Shown here: piece by piece, positions 35,886 to 46,381 of the stretch
Position numbering within the stretch: the first letter of the stretch is position 1
Layout of the letters: each line of letters starts with the position of its first letter
Assembly: GCF_905147045.1 (NCBI RefSeq)
Contig: NC_065897.1
Location: 9,501,001 to 9,565,000, forward strand
From: Nymphalis io
Taxonomy: Eukaryota > Arthropoda > Insecta > Lepidoptera > Nymphalidae
Direction: 5' to 3'
DNA: 64,000 nt
The notes under the pieces: model-generated
Database searches by the model: none
Seen by the model: the letters and a program-made list of their open reading frames with translations, nothing else
Told to the model about the DNA's origin: nothing
Made by a program: the position numbers and the translations under genes

Positions 35886-37337
35886 GTAAGTGATAGTTAC
35901 ATTTAGTGTAATTATATATACATATGTTGAAGGATCGATACGAACTATATTGATTCCAATAAAATATATTAGAAATATTTTTTTATTTTTTTTCAAAACT
36001 AATTACTCAACGATATTTGTGTAATTTAACGATATAACTAAAAAGTCATCTATTATTACAATAATTTTGCAAACTTCGACGATACAATAAATTACTTATG
36101 TTTTAATAGGCAATGCAAGTTTTAATACAACTCAGACGCAATAATTATAACATTAGAATAACTATCAAATTAGATCGATACGTACATACTTAATATTGCT
36201 TTTAATTAAAACCAATTTTCTTTTTAAACGCATTGCAAAGTATATCGTTTATCGTTTAGATTTTTGGAATTATTTGTAAATGAAACAAATAATGATTTAC
36301 GAGTTACAAGCGCATTTAAAAAGTTTAAGTTATTTAAAAATAAGTGCTTTATGATTTATGTAATTACCTATTTTTATTAATTAATGCAAAATAAATATAT
36401 TTAGATATAATTCTATGAAATAAATTTAGGTATTTTTGTATCTGTAAATTACTGATTATGCATTTTTATTATTTAAATAATGATAATTTTATATATAGTC
36501 AGCATAAACTTATGTTTCATGTAATAATACTTAATAAATATATTTATATTAAATTTGTAGTTGAATTACATAGAGGCCAATTTTTATGCCTCTGATATGT
36601 GTATTATATGATTTTTCATTATTTCATTCATATATATATAATTAGTTAGGAAGAGAGACTTAGGAGTTATTTTTTGTTCGTCAAATTTAAATTATTTTAT
36701 TTCAAGTTACACTTGAGATGTGTCCGCAAAATTATTGTGCGACCATACAAACTCAAAAATGTTTAGATTGCCATTTATATTAATTATCAAGATAAGTGAA
36801 AAAAATATAATAATTTAATTTAATTGATATTCCTAATCAAAATAATTTACATACAAATTTTAAGAATTTATAAAAATTGCCATTTGTATAAATATATACA
36901 GTAACGTATTATATAAATAATTAATATAGGCGTTTTGAAGATATTAAAATGAATTTCAAATATCATATAAATTAAAAGGGCAGCGTTTTTAAAATAATTT
37001 ATTCAACTTTAATTAATAAGACATATTCCTCGACGAAGAGTTATATAGAAGAAAAAAGCGTGCAGGATAAATAAAAATTCAATTGTATTTAATTATCTAT
37101 GTAAATGTCATTAAAAGAGTAACTAGGTTTAAGTTTCTAGCCGGTTCTCCTTGGTAGAATCTAAATTACCATTTATCTTTAAATTTAATTAAACCTTATT
37201 AAATGACTATTCAAAAGTGCTCGCCTCCTGTAAGTTGCTCCAGCTTGAATTAAATATTTTATTTTATTTTATTTGAAATAGATATTATTTAAAATTAGTA
37301 TTCGCCCGCGGGGAGGATTACTTACTGGTGATTAATT
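35886..37337. other. AT-rich stretch, nothing recognised
   Basis: Very AT-rich with no ORF of note. It could be intronic if the exon candidate at 35759 is real. Confidence 0.4.
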
Positions 37338-37632
37338 ACTGGTGGTAGGGCTTTGTGCAAGCTCGTCTGGGTAGGTACCACCCACTCATCAGATATTCTA
37401 CCGCAAAACAGCAATACTTGATATTGTTGTGTTCCGGTTTGAAGGGTGAGTTAGCCAGTGTAATTACAGGCACAAGGGACATTAAATCTTAGTTCCCAAG
37501 GTTGGTGGCGCATTGGCTATAAGCGATGGTTGACATTTCTTACAATGCCAATGTCTAAGGGCGTTTGGTGACCACTTACCATCAGGTGGCCCATATGCTC
37601 GTCCACCTTCCTATTTTATATAAAAAAAAAAA
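37338..37632 (+). mobile_element. SINE-A, full-length copy
   Basis: actggtggtagggc to poly(A) after ctattttata. It shares with the 49930 copy the variants aatacttgatattgttgtg, cataaaatctt/cattaaatctt and a shortened ggc-taagcgatgg, so these two form a subfamily. Confidence 0.88.
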
Positions 37633-40127
37633 CTAACCTTTAAATTTAAATTTAAGAGAAAAACGTGGGTTTTCTAGATTCAAATACGTATGACAAATTT
37701 TAAACAACTGTTATGACTCATATGAAGCAACCAAAAACACTGATATATTCCCTCTTACGTTGAAATGAACGACATTGGGATATTGTTTTGCCTTTACTGT
37801 CCACCAATTGCATCTGCCATCCAATTCGAAGACTTTTCATTTAAATGTAATATCTAAAATAAGAAATATAAAATAGATATTTTAACAATTTTATTTACAT
37901 ATGTTAAAAGATTTTAATATGATGATATTTTCTGGAATATTCTTTATTAAACCGTTCATAAGCCTACCCTTAAATGACACAGATTCCATGTGGAACCATA
38001 TTAAGTTAATAAACCATCCAGTTCTATCCAATATGTTCCGCATGATCCGAACAGTCAAAGGGCAATATCCAAGGTTTACATTTTTAACTTATACTTTTTT
38101 ACTTTAAAATCGTATAAGTATATTTTCATTGGTCGATCATTGAGGTAGTAACGTTTAACAAAAAGAAAAATATTTTGACTACCGCTATCAATATTTTATA
38201 AGAGGAAAATGTCGAATTATAATATAATTATAATAATACTATTGGTGCTTCAATTAGGTTAAGTAAATTAAATATTTCTTAAGTTTTTGTTTATTGATTA
38301 TTTAAGTTATTTATTCTCTCACTATGAAATTTATTTATTTTTGAAATGTATAATGTTTATGTGATTAAATTATCTGTGAGCGGCTAATTTGTCTTCAGAC
38401 ATTAAACCGCTTTTCGTTCCATGTACACAATTCTGTTGATCAATAAAGAGGTTCTTAAAAAAAACATATTATCGAATGTTATATAATTATAATTTAATTA
38501 TATAATTATAAATATCAATATCGTATTGTTTTTGATTAGTTTAATACGACGCGTTTTGAACTCGTAAATACGCACTGTTTTTGTTGCATATCTAAATGCA
38601 ACCCCTGTTTACGTCCCCCTGTTTACTGTTTACCGGGTGGAGGCGTCCCCCTGTGACGTGGAAAACAAACGTACGCTCTCGGGTCTGTGATGTTACGGTA
38701 TTAAAGTTATGAATCGAAGTGTATTTCATTAATACAACGGCAAATATTGCGAAGCAACCGTACAAATAATAATTATTAATTGCAAACATGTTTGTGGTTT
38801 TTTAATTCATTGCTAACGATTACGTCTTTAATACTTTTAAGTATATTTATACAAAATGAACATCGATTTTTATCTGATTGAGATTAATAAGCTTCAACAT
38901 CATAATTCACCGACTAAATTACATATATATGTACATAACATACAAGCTACCAGTACCGGTTCCGCACGGACTGAATAATGGTCTACATAATTTTATATCG
39001 TAATACATACTTATAACTCTAATGGTTTACGCGGCACAGTAAAGCTCCCAGTCGATATGATTCTTTCCGTTATCTTCAATATTAATCGTCGTATTTTAAC
39101 CCATTTTCATAAAACCTTAATGAATTATATCCGTCCATTGGTAAAATCCGTAAGAAAATTCGTTCGGTAGTTTGAGTTTATCGCGTTTAGACAGACAGAC
39201 GGCGGGGCACATTCTTAAATAATATTTAGTGATAGTGATTTCTTTCATGAAGATTTTTATACTATCTTTAATTTTGTATTTCGCCGCTAGATGGCACTTT
39301 GACCTGTCATATTTAATATCTTTCAAACTATTGTCATGACAATTGATATACATACATTTGATTTGAGAACGTATTTTCGTTAGCCAAAGTTTACATTAAA
39401 GACGCTTCGCATGCCGAATATTATAGTTAGAATAATATATTTTACCTACCTTGTGTCACCATGCTAATTTTATATACCGTTCCTATACCTTTTATCGTGA
39501 TTGTTTACCCTCGAAGAATTGTAAACGCATTTTATTCCAATTAAGCAAATTAGGCATCCTATCTACAATAAAGCACATAAAGTTTTGATAGTTTATAATC
39601 ATGTAGGTAAGTTTAGTTTCGTATGTTAACAATAATTAGTTTTATATATATCGAATCAACTTGATTAAAATGTAATCACTTAATATAATATATATCTCAG
39701 AAAATAATATTAAAACTGAATGTAATGATTACAACAAAGAAATACATCTGAATGGAAATTAAGAAATGGTACTGACACAAAAGTTTATTTATTGTTTAAA
39801 TATAACAACAAAATATTAATATTTATTTTTATTCTTGGCACCCATGGCTTTGTCAGCTTGTTTGGGTGCTAAATCAAATTAATCGCTTGTTATAGTTATA
39901 AATTCTAAACTTATATTTTATACCGTTATACGAAATGATGATGATGATTAATACAGCGGTTAGATGATGTGAGGAAAAAACAAATTAATGACTGTTTTCA
40001 AAACTCAAATTAATTTATAAATTTGAATTTGGAATTCTTAACCAAAGAGGAGATATTTCAGATCAAAGTGGTCAGTACTACAAAACGCTAATTTCATTTG
40101 TAAGGACCTAATACTTAGTATTATTCA
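37633..40127. other. Non-coding stretch with forkhead-like cluster and CTCF-like site
   Basis: Three TGTTTAC motifs lie within 28 bp (38606-38633) in a GC-richer patch (38590-38700). CCGCTAGATGGCAC at 39284-39297 matches the CTCF consensus CCASYAGRKGGCRC at 13 of 14 positions. An AT-rich palindromic run lies at about 38477-38515. No gene is supported. Confidence 0.35.
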
Positions 40128-40190
40128 GGTAACCACTTACCACCAAGCAGCCCACTTGTGTACAGTCTGCCTAACTGATACAATAAAAAA
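40128..40190 (+). mobile_element. SINE-A tail fragment
   Basis: ggtaaccacttaccaccaag, then cagcccactt and tctgcctaac, then an A-rich end. The tail portion only, with substitutions. Confidence 0.5.
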
Positions 40191-40654
40191 CAATTCGTTC
40201 ACTGTCACCAAATAAAGACTCCAAGATGAATATATGATGACCCCTTGCCTTACTTCCTGTTAATAAACTGACTATATTTCTCTTTTGGGGTAGAACAGGC
40301 CCTAATATCGATTATTTGAAATACTCGAACCTTTTATTTTTTATGTCAAAAATTCGAATAGAAACCGTGCTAATTAAAGAAAAGCTGATCTGAATATTTG
40401 ATTGTTTCAGCCAGAGGGTAATAAGCTAACCGCGGCATGGATTAATAATTCAAGATTTGAACAATTGAATCTGCTCGTGATACCTGTATTAAATATGCAA
40501 ATAAGTTATTTATTCAAGGCGCGCCACTTCGACTCACAAAGGGGAGCTCTTTATGAAAACTTACCGCTAATTTACTTGACGCTCTTGTCATAATTGTGCG
40601 ACAGTATCGCTACACGATGTAAAATTTGTCATACTTTTATAATTAATTCTGTAT
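40191..40654. other. Non-coding stretch; 63-codon ORF after a polypyrimidine-cag
   Basis: An ORF at 40402-40593 follows gattgtttcag. The putative exon would end at its own stop with no domain visible. I do not call it a gene. Confidence 0.35.
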
Positions 40655-40793
40655 CGAGATAGCTCAGTGGATTTTAAACGAAGAACACGGCTTCAAATCC
40701 CGTCATTACTGAGATCTCATATGCGTGTATTAATGTTATGCTCGGCGGTAAAGGACGATCTTTATGAAACCCCATCTCCTATCGCTTGTCACC
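40655..40793 (+). mobile_element. SINE-B, decayed head half
   Basis: cgagatagctcagtgg (A box), cggcttcaaatcccgtc (B box position) and gctcggcggtaaagga are in family order on the plus strand. It is strongly diverged. Confidence 0.55.
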
Positions 40794-40926
40794 CCTTAAA
40801 TTAAATATATATATTTTTTCTTAAGTCAAAACTTCATTGTTATAAAAATAAAACGAAAAAGTTTAATAAAAAAAACTGGATTATTTGTAAATATAATTAG
40901 ATTATACAGTTTTTGTCTCAATAACA
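40794..40926. other. Spacer ending in MITE target duplication
   Basis: AT-rich. 40919-40926 (caataaca) is the left member of an imperfect 8-bp duplication flanking the hAT-type element. Confidence 0.5.
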
Positions 40927-41150
40927 CAGTGATTCTCATCCTTTTTTTGTTGGCACACAAAGAAAAATATAAGTTTAAAAATTATTTACTTACCTATACA
41001 CACTGCGTAAAATAGATTACGAACCCAATCAAATTTTATGGATTTAAATATTTATTCCTGTTAAAAGGATGTTTCTTAAAAATTTGGCGGCAAGCTTTTA
41101 GAATTTCGCGGCACACAAAAGTGCCGCGGCACAGGGGTTGAGAATCACTG
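40927..41150. mobile_element. hAT-type MITE (224 bp)
   Basis: The left end is cagtgattctcatcc. The right end is the reverse complement of cagtgattctcaacc (gagaatcactg at 41140-41150), so the terminal inverted repeats differ at one base in 15. Flanks are caataaca and caataacc, an 8-bp duplication with one mismatch. CAGTG ends and 8-bp duplications are hallmarks of hAT elements. There is no ORF, so it depends on a transposase elsewhere. An internal gcggcacac...gtgccgcggcac palindrome sits near the right end. Confidence 0.8.
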
Positions 41151-42763
41151 CAATAACCTATAACATTACCAGTATATATCAAGGAAATGTAAAGATCAGA
41201 GGACATTTACAAAATACTGTTTTGTTTCTTAACTCTTTTAAGCGATTCCACGTTCCAACGCCGATCATCATAAAAATATTGTGTATGGATTATCATTAAA
41301 ACAATTCAAATACATAATTTGGTTATAAAAAAACTTATATATAATTTCTATAAGATCCAGAAGAGTTTAAGAAGGCCAGGTAAAATATTAATTAATCACA
41401 AAGGAATTAAAATTATGATAATAATATTGTCAATAGTGATTATAAATCTACCTTAAATAAAATAATAGCAATATATTAAGTAACGTAATTTTATATACTA
41501 AATATGAACAAAAATTACGTTGAAACTCATACCAACATAAATTACTTCAATCAATTGAATGTCGCAAGTATATTCTTTATTATTCAATTGAACGCAGCTA
41601 TTATAGTTGTTGTCATAAAAAAACAATACGCTTATGTTCACGAACGAAGCTAATCAAAATTATTAATTGAAGAATATTAAACAATAGCAAGATATCACGG
41701 ATAGATTCCTCGGGGAGACGTTTAATTTAGATTATTTATAATTTTGCGGCGAGTGGGCGCGGGCCAAGATGCCGGTACGAGTCTACGAGCTAATTTCCAA
41801 AATAAATATTAGTTCAATCAGACTCCAATGGCCGTAATATTAGTCATTGGGGCTACAGCGGTGTTATTACAGAGACTTAATTTTCATACCTCTTTATATA
41901 GTCTATATTGTTTTAGGTTCCCGTTATTATTCCATTTAAACAAATACATATTTATAATTAATACTTCGTTTGTAAAATAACTACAATAAATTAATATTTT
42001 GTAACATTTTGAATAAAATGCTTTATAATAAAATAAAGAAAGAAATACTGAACTAGTTGTCATAATTGAACGCAGATAAAAACTCGTGTATGTGATGTTG
42101 ATCGTCAAGACTTTTTCTCATCTAAAGCCAATTCTGTGTGTACAATAAGGTCATACTTATCATTAAAAATAATTAAACCTACATATAAAACTCCAACCGT
42201 ATAAGATTAAGTAGTAAAGTAAAGACTCTAATTTAACTCGCAAAATTTGACCTAAACGATGCTAGGAACGTGATGGTAAGTTAATAAAAATAACAGTTCT
42301 TAAAAACAAACTTTTTTTTTGTCTTTGTTCTGAAATCTATATAAACATTGTTATTAATAAATGTTTCCGTTTCTATTAATAAAAGTAAAAAAGTACCCCA
42401 AAATACATACAATACATATGAACAGCACATAAAATAAATAATTAAAATAATATGTGCGAAATAAGAATTCACTCACGCCCGTTTTTAAAATTCATAGATA
42501 TAATACCGTAGTCCAAATGGTTTTTCTAGTATTTATGAATAAAGTGATAAACGTTGACTAACAATAAAATACATACTAAATGTAAACATTCCATAATACA
42601 TAATCAAAGAAATTTTTTTATATACTTATCGTTCATGCGTCGATTATCTGATTGTGTAGACATTATATTTGGTTGATAATGTATAATAATATTGACCGTA
42701 GTATTGATATATCTGTTAATTACCAGCTTTGCCCATAGTTGCTTTACCATAGAGTTGGTATTA
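41151..42763. other. Non-coding stretch, nothing recognised
   Basis: AT-rich, with a GC-richer patch at 41735-41860. ORFs at 41884 and 42281 on the minus strand are hydrophobic and AT-biased and show no family features. Confidence 0.45.
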
Positions 42764-43783
42764 TTTTTTTTTATATTCGCCGGGAGGGCAAATGACTCTA
42801 CTCCACCTGATGGTAAGTGGTAGTAGAGTCCAAACGCGACGACGGCCAGTACAGACGGGAAAAACGTTCTGCACTAGCCGCCGTCGCCTTGCCGGCCCGC
42901 AAGATGCCTCTTCACGCCTCGTTTGAAGGAACCCGGGTTGTAAGAGGAGGGGAACACGTGAGCTGGTAAGGAATTCCATTTTTTGGAAGTGCGACAAAGA
43001 AAGGAGTTGCCAAATTTCTTTGTTCGCGATGGAATTGATGTCACAGTTAGGCGGTGACATCGAGAACCAGCTCGCGTGGACTTAAGAAGGAAGGGGGAAG
43101 CAGGAATTAGAGAGAATAATTCCTCAGAGCACTCGCCGTGATACAGTCGATAGAAAGCGCTCAGTGCTGCTATCTCACGACGCAATTGTAAAGGTTCAAG
43201 GGTGTTTGTGACCTTTACGTCGCCAATAATGCGTACGGCACGTCGCTGCAACCGGTCCAAGGCCTCAAGTAGGTACTTAGCGGAGCCATCCCAAAGGTGC
43301 GAGCAATATTCCACGCAAGACCGTACCTGTGTTTTGTACAGCAGGCACAGTTTTTGTGGCGTGAAAAAGCGCCGCACCTTGTTCAGAACTCCGAGTTTCC
43401 GTGAAGCTGTTTTTATAACAGCCTCGATGTAATCCCTTGGACTAAGGTCGCAGCAAACGTCAATCCCCAGCATGGCGATTTTGCTTTGCATCACCAGCGG
43501 AGTACCACAGAGGGAGGGAAGAGGGGAAAATGTTGACTTTTTCGCCGTGAGAGCGCATACCTGTGTTTTCTTGGCATTAAACTCAACAAGATTATCAGAG
43601 CCCCATTTGGCGATGAGCTCTAACGTCCTATCGAGTTCAATGACAAGATTCTCCCGCCTCTCCTCAGTTTCCGCCCGCCCAGCCACTGCGCGTCCGTGGT
43701 ATCCACCATGCACTGTACTATCATCTGCATAGCAATGTATGTTCCCAAGGGAGAGCATATCATTGATATGCAAAAGAAAGATA
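42764..43783 (-). mobile_element. 5'-truncated non-LTR retrotransposon (LINE copy 1)
   Basis: Minus-strand LINE. The 3' end is an A-rich stretch (T run at about 42764-42772) preceded by a hairpin tail. The 5' truncation is within the reverse transcriptase gene near 43783. The tail forms gactctact / agtagagtc (42794-42802 with 42822-42830) around CCAC...GTGG. Truncation at the 5' end is normal for target-primed reverse transcription. The coding style (CYADDSTVHGG, then YKTQVRSCVEYCSHLW and LDRLQRRAVRIIGD) is that of the Jockey/CR1 group. Confidence 0.9.
42874..43773 (-). pseudogene. LINE ORF2 C-terminal fragment (reverse transcriptase)
   Basis: 299 codons open without a stop, from the first ATG inside the truncated ORF. 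YADD, the reverse transcriptase active site, is at residues 15-18 (HCYADDSTVH). Downstream is the thumb region and the C-terminal segment typical of Jockey/CR1-group LINEs (EYCSHLWDGSAK, RLQRRAVRIIGD, FLCRTSKKWNSLP). The endonuclease and the RT fingers and palm N-terminal to this are missing, so it cannot be functional, although the surviving frame is undamaged. The plus-strand ORFs across 43202-43732 are shadows. Confidence 0.9.
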
Positions 43784-43973
43784 TATAGAAAGGTATATAA
43801 AGTTCTTATTTCTTACAACTTAAAACAAACAGCCCCATATTTATACCCAGGCCTATAAGACACTGGTCTAGGACCGCCGCCAACCGAAGGTCCCAGTCAG
43901 TCATTCAGAATGGAAAGGCCTCTGACGTTAACGTGGCGAGGAGCCTTGGATCTCTTAATCCGATACTGAAAAC
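43784..43973. other. Unassigned GC-rich insert between LINE and SINE
   Basis: About 43845-43970 is far GC-richer than the flanks (gaccgccgccaaccgaagg) and is open in one plus frame. I recognise no domain. It may be a fragment of another transposon. Confidence 0.35.
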
Positions 43974-44272
43974 AAGCCTTGGCCCAGTGGTAAGAACGCG
44001 TGAATCTTACTCGATGATCGTGGGTTCAAATCCGGGCAAGCACCACTGAATTTTCATGTGCTTAATTTGTGATTATAATTCATCTCGTGCTTTACGGTGA
44101 AGGAAAACATCGTGAGGAATCTTGCATATGTCAAATTTCACTGAAATCTGCCACATGTGTACTCCACCAACCCGCATTGGAGCAGCGTGGTGGAATAAGC
44201 TTTAAACCTTCTCCTCAAAAAGAGGAGAGGAGGCCTTTAGCCCAGCAGTGGGACATTCACAGGCTGTTACGG
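43974..44272 (+). mobile_element. SINE-B, near full-length
   Basis: Head aagccttggcccagtgg, B box gggttcaaat, then the canonical middle and the end gtgggacattcacaggctg followed by ttac. One or two bases are missing in the A-box arm relative to 22443-22752. Confidence 0.88.
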
Positions 44273-44779
44273 TAATTTTACTGTAATTTGGTTTACCGCT
44301 GTAATTGATTGTAATTGTATTGAATGTTGCGTTAAACAAAAAAACCCTAAATATATATGAGCTATATGACATGACTCTATTCTACTCTACCAAAAAATAC
44401 ACAGAATATATCAACACAAACAAAGTATATTATCCCATGTTATATCTAACGTAGCATATCCATACTAAAATTGCTAATGAACTTCTACGCAGATGTCTCC
44501 ATCGTATGACACCCAGTAATTTCTACTAAAAGCGAGCTGAGACATATCCCTCGAAGGAAACATTGTTTTCAATAAATTAAACGGACAAGGCGCTCCGCAA
44601 ACAGCCGCCGGGCTCCGTCAACACAATTATTATACTCGGACAGCCACCCTTGTTGATAAACATACTCTAAATAAATTAACTGATCTACATTACGAATGTT
44701 GGATTGTAAGAATTGAATTATTAATATTAAAAATATTATTGGTTACTTACTTTTGTGTTTATAAATCATATCGTTCTCA
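44273..44779. other. Non-coding stretch, nothing recognised
   Basis: AT-rich with a small GC-richer patch (44580-44650). No ORF. Confidence 0.45.
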
Positions 44780-44940
44780 GCGGTGAAGGAAAACATCCTA
44801 AAGCTAAAGGAAAGCATCCTGCCACATGTGTTGGATATACAACCCAAACCGTAATGGATCAGCATAGGGCAATAAGATCCAAATTTTCTCCTCAAAGGCA
44901 GAGGAGATCTTAGCCTACCAGTGGGACATTCACATGCTTA
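44780..44940 (+). mobile_element. SINE-B, 5'-truncated
   Basis: gcggtgaaggaaaacatcc is partly duplicated (aaaggaaagcatcc), followed by gccacatgtgttgg, ctcctcaaaggcagagga and agtgggacattcac. The tRNA-like head is missing. Confidence 0.75.
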
Positions 44941-45219
44941 CTTTACTTTATTTTGACTTTCTATTTCCCATCTACAAGTATAGCTGAAATTGCAACAAAT
45001 ATGAATTCCATTTTCTATTACAATTCAACTAAATTTCTTTTTAAACTATATTACATATAGTATAGCTATTATGCGCATACCGCGGAAAGTTAAGCACGAC
45101 ATTTCACTTTGTTATCAAAATATGCTTTATTCAAATTGGCTCATTAAATCACTTTTAAATGTTATTTTTTCTCATCGTTTGCTTCAATATATATTTATGG
45201 CATGTCATCTTTGTTTCAG
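44941..45219. other. AT-rich stretch ending in a 3' splice-site-like sequence
   Basis: It ends with ctttgtttcag (acceptor-like, cag at 45217-45219), 14 nt before the ATG of the next ORF. This may be the end of a 5' UTR intron. No upstream exon was found. Confidence 0.4.
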
Positions 45220-45233
45220 ATTGAAGATAAAAG

Positions 45234-46343
45234 ATGAGTGCGCGGCCTACAACAGCCGGCGCTCGGACAAAAAAACAGAACCATGCCAATATACCATGTC
45301 CCATCGAGGATTGCGCACGCTTCACATATGGGAAGCTACCTGACCACTTGACTAAGGTCCACGGCTTAACTGGAGCAGAGAGAGACGCGCTCAACGAACA
45401 ACAAAGAAAGAGATTTTTCAATGGAGAACTGTGTCAAGTTCGGTTCTTAAAGGAATCGGCTATTCGAGATCTTTGGGGTGCAGATTATGAAGATCCTCGG
45501 ATTCGTGCAAAAATTCATCAAAGCTACTCTCTTGTTAAAATACGCATAATTCCACTGGCCGCGACTCAACGTTCACGACCTCTTACAGAACAAGATGCGA
45601 ATGTACTTACTGCATATAATGCTAGAACTGCACCACGCCCAGCTCGAGTTCAAAGGACAAGAGCCCGTCCGCGACCTTATTCTATTCCAGTAGCAAGCCC
45701 AGCAGAGAGTCGAGTATCTAGTGAGTCCAGTGAAGAAGAAAATGCACGTGGCTCTTTACCCCTGTCACCACCACCATCATCACCCTCTCTGCCGCCATCT
45801 CCCGCGCCTTATGAATTACAGCCTGTGGAAACGCGATTGCGAGATATTTTTGATTCGAAAATCGATGCAGGATACAAAGCGGTAATCGATGACATGAAAA
45901 AATCAATGGCGATGGGTCGTTCGCTTGGAGCGCGAAAGCGAAAAGCGTACAGAACATACCGCAGATACGCAAAACGATTAATCGCGTACTTACATAGACA
46001 GCATTCACCGCTAGCTTATGATGTCGATGTATTACTGTGTGGGGAAAGTCAAGTATGTGCGTTTTTGGAGAGAATAAGCAGCGAACACAAAACAAAAACA
46101 TTGCGTAATTACATCGTCGCTGCAATAAAATTGCTTGATTCAAGACTTTTCGCAATAGAAACAGATCCTTCTAGCAAAGAAAAAGTTGCATCGATGACGC
46201 GCGTGTATGACGTATTGCACGGGAGACTAAATGCTTGCGATAGATTACTAGCACAAAAGGAGACTTGTCAAAACGAAACCGCTAATTTCGACAGCGACGC
46301 TTTGGATCAGAGCTTCAACGAACACTACGACGATTTGGTATAA
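45234..46343 (+). CDS. Intronless C2H2-finger protein with recombinase-like helical domain
   Basis: 369 codons. The ATG (aaaagATGa context) is preceded by an in-frame TAA at 45228, so the start is firm. Residues 22-43 form a C-x4-C-x10-H-x4-H finger (Cys22, Cys27, His38, His43). Residues about 130-190 are Arg-, Ser- and Pro-rich and disordered, with an acidic SSESSEEE stretch. Residues about 200-330 are helical and basic (GARKRKAYRTYRRYAKRLI, then VCAFLERI and KTKTLRNYIVAAIKLL). This resembles the SAM-like DNA-binding domain at the front of tyrosine recombinases. The catalytic R-H-R-Y domain is absent and the protein ends in an acidic tail. The single exon and higher GC than its flanks suggest a domesticated or captured mobile-element gene. 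Alternatives are a retrogene or a transposon piece. The antisense 145-codon ORF is a shadow. Confidence 0.7.
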   Translation: MSARPTTAGARTKKQNHANIPCPIEDCARFTYGKLPDHLTKVHGLTGAERDALNEQQRKRFFNGELCQVRFLKESAIRDLWGADYEDPRIRAKIHQSYSLVKIRIIPLAATQRSRPLTEQDANVLTAYNARTAPRPARVQRTRARPRPYSIPVASPAESRVSSESSEEENARGSLPLSPPPSSPSLPPSPAPYELQPVETRLRDIFDSKIDAGYKAVIDDMKKSMAMGRSLGARKRKAYRTYRRYAKRLIAYLHRQHSPLAYDVDVLLCGESQVCAFLERISSEHKTKTLRNYIVAAIKLLDSRLFAIETDPSSKEKVASMTRVYDVLHGRLNACDRLLAQKETCQNETANFDSDALDQSFNEHYDDLV

Positions 46344-46381
46344 GTGATAAAACGGGTTAAGTGATTTATTTTTAGTTATGT

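Noticed and set aside
40402..40593. Terminal exon after gattgtttcag
   Set aside because: A 63-codon frame with no domain and no upstream exon; chance is the simpler explanation.
42874..43773. Functional reverse transcriptase gene
   Set aside because: The frame is open but only the C-terminal part survives. Endonuclease and most of the RT are missing through 5' truncation.
45718..46155. 145-codon antisense ORF
   Set aside because: Shadow of the 369-codon gene on the plus strand.
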